Below are positions 21,705 to 32,100 of a stretch of DNA of 64,000 bases, in pieces. The first letter of the stretch is position 1. Each line of letters begins with the position of its first letter. The notes under the pieces were generated by a model. The model had not been told where the DNA came from. It saw nothing but the letters and a program-made list of their open reading frames with translations, and did not search any database. Origin of the DNA: Littorina saxatilis (taxonomy: Eukaryota; Mollusca; Gastropoda; Littorinimorpha; Littorinidae); NCBI RefSeq assembly GCF_037325665.1, contig NC_090260.1, positions 26,352,637 to 26,416,636 on the forward strand, given 5' to 3'. The position numbers and the translations under genes were made by a program.

Positions 21705-24700
21705 TGGTGTGTGTGTGTGTTTATGTGCGTGCGTGTATGTGTGCGTGCGTGGGTGCGAGCGTGCGTGCGTGCGTGTGTGTCTACCATTTATGTGTGTGTA
21801 CAGTTGTACCGCTATTTGAATACTGTTAAAACTAAACTGTTTCATTACTTGTCGTACTGTTGTTGCGTAATACGGAGCATAAATCCATTCATGGCTTGTA
21901 AAATGTTAAACAATTTTCCGAATTTAAAAAACAAAATGTCAGAAAGAGCACCCAAGACACGACAAGGCCGAAAGCTACACTAGCCTGAATAGAGAGGAGC
22001 AGGTCATCCTCTTCAGATTAGGAACGGGGCACAACAGAATGCAGGCACATCTATTCAACAAACTGAAGATAGGACTGTCAGAGATGTGTACTTGCAACAC
22101 TGCACCAATAACAGCACATCCTCTACAAGAATGCCCGCAGGAAGAAACAAGTCGCGTGAAGCGATATAAAAACATTTAGTCAAGCTGTCAGCATCAAAGT
22201 AACATATTAACACCAAAAATCAGTCATCGCCGAGACTACGAGACTATTTTAAGATAGTCTCGACTAACCACACCAAAAGACCCAGACGGGGTGACGCTCG
22301 TCTCCGCGTAGCGTGCGAACGCATTACTTACTTAACCTATTTTCTGTAATTCTGAGCACATTTTTAGAGTAAACATATCATATGTATATATTTTTGGATT
22401 CAGGAGAAATTGAGGAATACGATGCATTCATTTTTAAATCTGTTAGTAACAATTCCATTTTAATGACAACTTTAATGAGCTAACTAATTAACTCATTTTT
22501 AAGCTACAAAACTGAAATGCAATCCCATAGTCCGATACAAACAAAAAAGATGCATTTTGTATAACTCAAGAAAAGTACAACAAGATTGAAGCGTGTCTGC
22601 ATTCTTTCCCCGGACAAAAATCCCAACATGGAGCACAATTCAACCATTGGAGTTCAAATTGGAAGAAATTGGTTTAAGGAACATTGTGTACTGCAAAACA
22701 TCCAACAAGCCAGTCATCACACAGGACAGACTTTTCAACATCGTTTTCCAATGTCATTGACATGTAGGACATTCCGGACGTGATAAAACATGGGCAGAAA
22801 TTAAATAATATGTATTTTTATTTCTGCATTTCAATATCTGCAATGAGTAAGCCTTAAAGTCATGAATGACTCAAGATGAAATGTTTTTAACAACAGTTAT
22901 AAACCTTTGAACACATTATTTCCCCCAATTCCTATTTCCCCTAGTGAAAACTGGAATTCTCATCTCCACTGAAACTGGATTCCCGTTTGCACTAGGGCAA
23001 ACTGGAATTCCAATCTTCACTAACAAATATCCAGTGGATATGAGAATTCTAGTTTGTCCTAGTGCAAACTGGAATTCCAATCTCCACTAGTGCGATTCGG
23101 AATCTCACTGGATTCTCATTTCCACTGTGACATATATATATATGAGCCTGTGCCAAAACGTGCTTGCCAAAATGGGACATTTGGGGTAGAAAACCAAACT
23201 GGAAATAATACTGTCTAATCTTTACACACTAATTGACTTTGTATATTGTAACTATTTCCATAATCAAAAAGATAACTTGGGCTTTACTTTTTGCAAAAAA
23301 ACAAAAAAACGCATCAACATAGCTGTGTGTCAACTATAACGCGAGACACAGCATTTTCATAAGTATCTTTATAAGTTCTTAACTGATTTGCTTCAAATTT
23401 ACTCAGCAAGTAAGATTTACATCCCAAAAGAGATTCATTGAGGAACTTCTAAAATGGACCTTGTATTTTGAAAAATAAGACACCCATCACTGTGTCCTGA
23501 GTTACAGTTGACACACTCCAGTCACAAGAAATCCTGTAAAAAAATTAAAAACAGAGAAGATGTTTCAAAAACTAGAATATTTTATTAAAACCATCATTTG
23601 CAACTCAAACAAACCTCAAAATCACATGAAAAAGAAAGCAAAGTAGAAAAACTAGTCCCTGCTGTGTCAACTGTAACGGGGTCAAGGAAGACATGAAAAT
23701 GGCACTGTGTCTCATGTTCCGGTTGACACACAAAGTCAGGAACACACACTGTAATGTGACAAGAGAATAAGAAATGCCAAAATGCCAGGTGTTACATCCA
23801 GGAAGTGCAAAATAAGGATAAGATGTCTTCAAATGTACAAATTCATTGGAAAATGGATAGCAAGAATCTCAAAAACACAACAGAAAACTAACCAAAACAT
23901 TCCCAAATAGTGGTATATTTACACCATCAGCTTATACAGAAAGTTCCTGCAGTTAATGTTCGTGAACATTACATTCCAGTCTGAACGAGTCAAAAGTCAT
24001 TTTGCACTCAAAACTGGTTAAATAAAAATTAAAAATTAAAAGGCAAGTTCATGAAGAAAACAAGGTAAAATTACAAACGCCCAAGGGAAATGTCAATCTC
24101 ATGAATATCCTCCACATCCACACATTAAGTGTCACTTGCACTCTCAAATAGTCATGCACATAATCAAAGAAACACATGGCACACTAGCACCCTACAAAGG
24201 TAAATACAAGACTTGATCAATCCCAAATTGGTAATCAGAGATTTAAAAAATTATGTGCACCTCTACCAATAAATACACACAAGCATTCAAAGTACCACAA
24301 TGTACAAGACTAGAGAAAATCACAGATCAGCTTTCACACATAGCTTTAGCTGCCAATGCCTACATGTAAAATAATATGATAATGATAACTGCAAAGTTCG
24401 TAAAATTGGCTTCCCCCATCAAATAAATTAATCTACTCGGGCAATGCATGATCAGCAAACTTGCCAGACTGTCACTGTCAGAAGGGAGTCAGACCAAACC
24501 AGATGCAGACCTGTTTACACTAAACCCGAGGCAAGAGTACTTTCCCAAAACGTTGAGTGTATTTTTCAAAAAGTTGGTGTACTTTGCAAGCAAAGCCATA
24601 CGCGTGGGTGCAAACGTGTTTGTGTAAGAATAGCATGTCTTCTGTTCCTCGCCAAAGTTCGTTCATGGCAGACATCGTAGCGTTCAGGGTCCAGCTTTAG

Positions 24701-27623
24701 CCGTTGTCTGTACTCTTTGGATCGCTCGTTGTTCTGCTTGCGGACTCGTTCACCCTGGGGTGACAATCTGACTTGCAGTCGCAGACCTTACAATCACGAA
24801 AAAGAAATGAGGCTCAAGTACAAGACAAAAAAATATTTGCCCACAGCACATCTAGAATTTAATGACATGTTCAAGTGCGGTTTCTACAGCACTGACCCCT
24901 GTCTCTTCTACCTCTCCCAGATAAATGTAACATTTCACTTTTAAGAGCAACAATACCACTTCTAACATCAGTCCTAAGAACTAAGACTGTACTTGATTTC
25001 CTACAAAGAGATGTGTCTAAGTTGACACAATCACCATAAATTAATATGCTTTCATCTGCAGATTCATTTATTTACAAGGCTGGTAATTGAGGTAACTAAA
25101 AAACAAGTAACAAAGGACATAAAACAATACTGTGTCCTTCCCAAGAAAAGTTACGGTCGACATGCATTCCTCGTAAATCAAAGCTACAGTACAAACATTA
25201 AACAAAAACCACAACCCTAAACTCTCAATTCCAAAAGTTAAAAGTAAAACGCAGACATTAAATAGAAAAGAAAGGCATACGTATGTAAATGCATAGCTGT
25301 CCAAAAATACTTTGTGTCACTCGTAACCGAGACACAGTGAGAGTTACATGTCTTGCGTTACGATTGACGCAAGAAGATCCCCGAGTGGCCTTCTCGAAAA
25401 ATATTTCACAACCAAACCAAGAACAAGTCGCTTAAGGCGAAAATACAACATTTAGTCAAGTAGCTGTCGAACTCACAGAATGAAACTGAACGCAATGCAA
25501 TTTTTCAGCAAGACCGTATACTCGTAGCATCGTCAGTCCACCGCTCATGACAAAGGCAGGGAAATTGACAAGAAGAGCGGGGTAGTAGTTGCGCTAAGAA
25601 GGATAGCATGCACGCTTTTCTGTACCTCTCTTCGTTTTAACTTTCTGAGCGTGTTTTTAATCCAAACATATCATATCTATATGTTTTTGGAATCAGGAAC
25701 CGACAAGGAATAAGATGAAAGTGTTTTTAAATTGATTTCCACAATTTAATTTTGATTATAATTTTTATATTTTTAATTTTCAGAGGTTGTTTTTAATCCA
25801 AATATAACATATTTATATGGTTTTAGAATCAGAAAATGATGAAGAATAAGATGAACGTAAATTTGGATCGTTTTATAAAAAAAAATGTTGTTTTTACAAT
25901 TTTCAGATTTTTAATGACCAAAGTCATTAATTAATTTTTAAGCCACCAAGCTGAAATGCAATACCGAAGTCCGGCCTTCGTCGAACATTGCTGGGCCAAA
26001 ATTTCAATCAATTTGATTGAAAAATGAGGGTGTGACAGTGCCGCCTCAACTTTTACAAAAATCCGGATATGACGTCATCAAAGGTATTTATCGAAAAAAA
26101 GAAAAAAACGTTCAGGGATATCATTCCCAGGAACTCTCATGTAAAATTTCATAAAGATCGGTCCAGTAGTTTGGTCTGAATCGCTCTACACGCATGCACA
26201 CACACACACGCACGCACGCACACACTCACACACACACATACACCACGACCCTCGTTTCGATTCCCCCTCTATGTTAAAACATTTAGTCAAAACTTGACTA
26301 AATGTAAAAACAAGTCCGAAAACTCATACATTACTTGCTAATCCAAGCGGAACCATTGTTTGCTGTTGCTATTGCTAGCCGTGAAAATGTTCAGTCGATC
26401 GTAACAAAGACATCACAGAACAAACAAGTCGCGTAAGGCGAAAATACAATATTTAGTCAAGTAGCTGTCGAACTCACAGAATGAAACTGAACGCAACGCA
26501 ACGCAGCAAGACCGTATACTCGTAGCATCGTCACTCCACCGCCCGTGGCAAAGGCAGTGCCCGTGGAATTGACAAGAAGAGCGGGGTATTCGTTGCGCTA
26601 AGAAGGATAGCACGCTTTTCTGTACCTCTCTTCGTTTTAACTTTGTGAGCGTGTTTTTAATCCAAACATATCATATCTATATATTTTTGGAATCAGGAAC
26701 CGACAAGGAATAAGATGAAAGTGTTTTTAAATTGATTTCGAAAAAAAAATTTGATAATAATTTTTATATATTTAATTTTCAGAGCTTGTTTTTAATCCGA
26801 ATATAACATATTTATATGTTTTTGGAATCAGCAAATGATGGAGAATAAGATAAACGTAAATTTGGATCGTTTTATAAATTTTTATTTTTTTTTACAATTT
26901 TCAGATTTTTAATGACCAAAGTCATGAATCAATTTTTAAGCCACCAAGCTGAAATGCAATACCGAAGTCCGGGCTTCGTCGAAGATTACTTGACCAAAAT
27001 TTCAACCAATTTGGTTGAAAAATGAGGGCGTGACAGTGCCGCCTCAACTTTGACGAAAAGCCGGATATGACGTCATCAAAGACATTTATCAAAAAAATGA
27101 AAAACACGTTCGGGGATTTCATACCCAGGAACTCTCATGTCAAATTTCATAAAGATCGGTCCAGTAGTTTAGTCTGAATCGCTCTACACACACACACGCA
27201 CACACACACACACACACGCACACACGCACGCACATACACCACGACCCTCGTTTCGATTCCCCCTCGATGTTAAAATATTTAGTCAAAACTTGACTAAATA
27301 TAAAAAACAACCAACCTTTCTTCAACGAACTTTTTCAGTCCAGACAAATGCTTAAAATATGAAAGGAAGAATCACCCAGAACATATTCTTTGCTACTAGC
27401 TATAACACAGCGAATAAGTAAAAAACTTGAAGAATGTTGAGTCGATCGTAACTTTATGTCGATCGTAACGCTCATGACATGAAACGAAAACTTACCTTCC
27501 CTGCGAAAGTCGGCCATCCGTGTAGCAAAATGGAGTCCAACTGCGTGCGTGTAACGTTTTTATATTTAGTCAAGTTTTGACTAAATATTTTAACATCGAG
27601 GGGGAATCGAAACGAGGGTCGTG

Positions 27624-27660
<37 letters not shown>

Positions 27661-29116
27661 TGTGTGTGTGTGTAGAGCGATTCAGACTAAACTACTGGAC
27701 CGATCTTTATGAAATTTGACATGAGAGTTCCTGGGTATGAAATCCCCGAACGTTTTTTTCATTTTTTTGATAAATGTCTTTGATGACGTCATATCCGGCT
27801 TTTCGTGAAAGTTGAGGCGGCACTGTCACGCCCTCATTTTTCAACCAAATTGGTTGAAATTTTGGTCAAGTAATCTTCGACGAAGCCCGGACTTCGGTAT
27901 TGCATTTCAGCTTGGTGGCTTAAAAATTAATTAATGACTTTGGTCATTAAAAATCTGAAAATTGTAAAAAAAAAAAAAAAATTTATAAAACGATCCAAAT
28001 TTACGTTTATCTTATTCTCCATCATTTGCTAATTCCAAAAACATATAAATATGTTATATTCGGATTAAAAACAAGCTCTGAAAATTAAATATATAAAAAT
28101 TATTATCAAAATTAAATTGTCCAAATCAATTTAAAAACACTTTCATCTTATTCCTTGTCGGTTCCTGATTCCAAAAACATATAGATATGATATGTTTGGA
28201 TTAAAAACACGCTCAGAAAGTTAAAACAAAGAGAGGTACAGAAAAGCGTGCTATCCTTCTTAGCGCAACTACTAAACCGCTCTTCTTGTCAATTTCACTG
28301 GCTTTGCCATGAGCGGTGGACTGACGATGCTACGAGTATACGGTCTTGCTGAAAAATTGCATTGCGTTCCGTTTCATTCTGTGAGTTCGACAGCTACTTG
28401 ACTAAATATTGTATTTTCGCCTTACGCGACTTGTTACTATTTATAACAGCAGCCCCGATACTTCCGCGGTCATTTAAAATAAGTTATTGAATATTGAGCG
28501 ATCGTAACAAAAAGACATGAAAATTGCATTCAACCTAAAAACGTCTCAAAACTACTTAAAATACTTTTATTTTAAATCAATTGTTTGCAAATCAAATAAA
28601 ACTTTTGATTTACTGCTGCTTACAACTTTCGGTTGCGATAATGACGTTCGTAGATTCGAAAATCGAGGGACGTATCGTGAGTTCGCTGGAGACACAGGGA
28701 GTTACGATCGCTATGGACGTTTTTGACGTCAAATATTTTGCCAATAAACATCTTTTTTTTCGTAGACATCATCTTTTTGTGGTAATTTAGGGTACATTTA
28801 TCAATATTATGGGCACTGTTTCTAACTTGACAACGGAGATTTCTGGACCGCGGACGAACAAAACACCATGTACGGAATGTCCCACTTTTAAGTCGCCGGA
28901 TTTGCTCGCTTCGGCTAACATTTTTATTTTTTTCATGTAGGTGTAATGCATGCAAGCTTCTGAAACTGTCTTTGCTATGTCTTTAACATACATGCTTTCA
29001 AACTGTTCAGTGCTTTTTGCGATTGAAAGTGCGGTTGATGAACAGTAATGCATGAACATGTCGGCTCTTTCGGCAGACCACGTTTTGGCACAGGCTCATA
29101 TACACACTCGCATACA

Positions 29117-29174
<58 letters not shown>

Positions 29175-32100
29175 TACACACACAGATACATCACCACCCT
29201 CGTCTCGATTCCCGTTCTATGTTAAAACATCTAGTCAAAACTTGACTAAATGTAAAAAGAAGCACAGCTTGGCCGGATGAGACCCCCCTGCAGGAGAAGC
29301 TGTCTGGCGACCTGGTGGCCCTAAAGGAGACGGCGGAATTCGTGCGTGCCACAGGAGTGGATGTCCAGAAGGAGCGAACGAGAAGACGAAGAAGATAATA
29401 TTTCCTATAAGCCTATTGATAAAATACAATAGTTTTAATTTCTTTTGCCTTATACACAAAGTCTTCTTTTTGCTTTTTTTGACTTCGCCACTACTCTTCT
29501 TTATTACTACTTTCATCTTTAACTCATTTCTTTCTGATTTCCCTGTTCAGGTTTGGAGGTCCAGCAACCACAGTCACCGTGCCTTGTTATTCAGTGCCTT
29601 GCCTGGCCAAAGCTCACTGCCCAGATATCCGCACACTGGGAGAAGGGGTAGTGGAAACTGCGAACAGATTCGCCCCAGCTGACATTGTACTCCATCCTAC
29701 TCAGCTGAATGTATTTCGCGAGAAATCATCTAAGCCCTTGGTGTTCCTTTGTGGTCCCCCTGGTACCGGAAAAACTCTGATTCTGATTCTGAGAGCACTG
29801 GACTGGATTCAAAACAAATGCAAACCAGTGCATGTGGTGAGTATAAGGGAGGGCAACATGGCAGCGTCACATATGATCGCTCATCAGCTGAAGGAGATGA
29901 CGAGTCAAACCGGCAATAATCCGCAGGTTCAACTCCACATATTTGACCTGCCCTGTGAAATGAACCTTTGTGTGAAAAAACTTGCTGACTCAGCTCTAGA
30001 CGGAGAACTCTTCGTTGTTGTGGACGAATCATGTGATGTTTACACCAGGTCAGTCATACCTTACTTCTCTGTGAATACCAGTAATAACAGCACATGAGTT
30101 TGAACTGTGTTCCTTATTTGACCTGTCTAACCTTCAGAAAACTTAGCCAAGGGTGAGGGCCCCAAAGGGGGGGTATCATCACGATCACGGGAAGGGAAAT
30201 TTTAGCTTTCACGATCACAGTTACGTTGATTTTTGTTTTCACGATCACGAACACCTTGACGAATAGAGGATCATAGAGTGATACAGCTGTGAAAAATGTA
30301 CGTTGAAAATAAAATGCTTTGCAATAATGCCCATCACGATCACGAAAACAAATGACGATCACGATCACGAGACTTGATTTTTTTGTCATCACGGATCACG
30401 GGCAAAGTCCCATCACGATCACAGAAATAGAAATTTCGGCAATCACGGTCACAGAAAGGTCAAAAATCGCCAATCACGATCACGATTTTAAACCCTTTGG
30501 GGCCCTCAACGGAATTACCAAAACCGTCAGGGCATCCATTTCATTTGGGTATTTGGAATATTCACACTGATGTTTATGATGGGAATGATCAGCGAAGAAA
30601 ACATATTTGTGTACATATCTTTAGTTTTTGTTAACACACACACACAGCAACAACCACATACCGTGTTCCTCTTCTAGGACGATGCCGATTGAATAGCAGA
30701 ATGCATTCTTTTTGTAGTGTTTTGAAATATACAATATTTTGATATAATATTTTTGTCTTATGTCAATGTCAATAACACAAAGAACAACTTAAAAACAAAT
30801 GTAATAACAAATTGGAACCATAAGCAATTGCAAGAGAAAAACATTACAAATTGAATTGCACTGAATTTGCGACACTAAGTGACGCAAATCAGCGAATGAA
30901 TCAAATAAGCTTTCCTCTCGAGCAAGACTTTCATGCGTTTCTCGTCTTGTTTCAGTAACAGTGCAAAATATTTCGCTCAGTTCTGTGCCAAGCTTCAGAC
31001 GCGTTTGAAGAAAGGTCTTCACCTCTGGGCAGCTTCCATGTACCACGAGTTCACACCTGAGGGCTTTGAAGAAGCAGTGCTGACAACGCCCCTGAGGACC
31101 CCACCGTTAGTCACTCGTCACGTGATGCAGCACCGCGCTCTGGGTCCCGGGAAAAATGTCCACGGTTATAAAGAGTGTGCCGCCCCGCTTCCCGCTGAAG
31201 GCCCAGAACATCAGGACGTACTCCACCAGGGCCCAGGACATGAGCACGTCAAGGAGCCTTATGACTGTGAACAGTGTGGATTGGAAGTGGCGCAAATCCT
31301 CAACGATCACGACGTTGGCAAAACAGGTGAGTTCGAGAGAAATAATAAGAGATAGTACTTGCCTGCCTGCCTGCCTGCCTGCCTGCGCTGCATGCCTGCC
31401 CGCCCGCTTCTCTACCTGTCTGCCTACATGTCAGCTTGTCTTTTTGTCTGTCTGTGTGTCTTTCTGTCTGACCCCTCTGAGGTCAACGGTTGACATGTTA
31501 ACTTTAATAGTTACATATCAAATGTACCGAGACAATAGATTATGTTTGTAGCTACAAAAAGGACAGTAATACTTGGGGAAAGTGAAAGAAACAGACAAGA
31601 TAACAAACACAAACAAACAATGAACAAAGGAAAGTTACAGCCTTTAAATTTAAATGACGTCCAAGCTTGACCATCGAATGTGTATTTAAAATAACTCAAC
31701 CAGTCTGTTAAGATTTATGGTAGTCACATATAACATATTAATTTATTTGTGATGTTTTTACTCACAGGTCGGGCAATGGGAAACCACCCACAGCCCCCAC
31801 GTTGCAGAGATGTTCTTCTTCTTACCTGGGACAGTTACTTGCACGATGTAACCACAGGTAAGAATACCCGACCAGCCAGCGGTCTGATAAGAGGTCTAAG
31901 ACAAGCTGGTTTTCCTGTCACTGTGCTGGAAACAGGAGATAAGATGGCTGTTGGAGTCGTGGCTACCATGTCAGGGCCTGACGAAATTGTAGCGGCAGGC
32001 TCACGTTTTGTCCAAGGCTTGGAAAGGAAGATCGTGGTTTATGTGGAGACTGCACAGCCCGTGTACTTCGATCTAGACTGGGCTCGTCTGTGCTCGATGT

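Larger units (their letters stand above)
22145..29258. mobile_element. 7.1-kb composite insertion that splits the LINE; ends match the ~880-bp repeat family
   Basis: The left end AACAAGTCGCGTGAAGCG and the right end CTTGACTAAATGTAAAAA match the two ends of the ~880-bp family. GAAG lies on both sides (22141-22144, 29259-29262), a possible 4-bp target duplication. Left (22146-22546) and right (about 29096-29258) portions align with the family consensus. The ~6.5 kb between is unrelated and contains three more family copies plus minus-strand coding remnants. Either this is a large relative of the short elements or an old copy enlarged by nested insertions. Confidence 0.55.
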
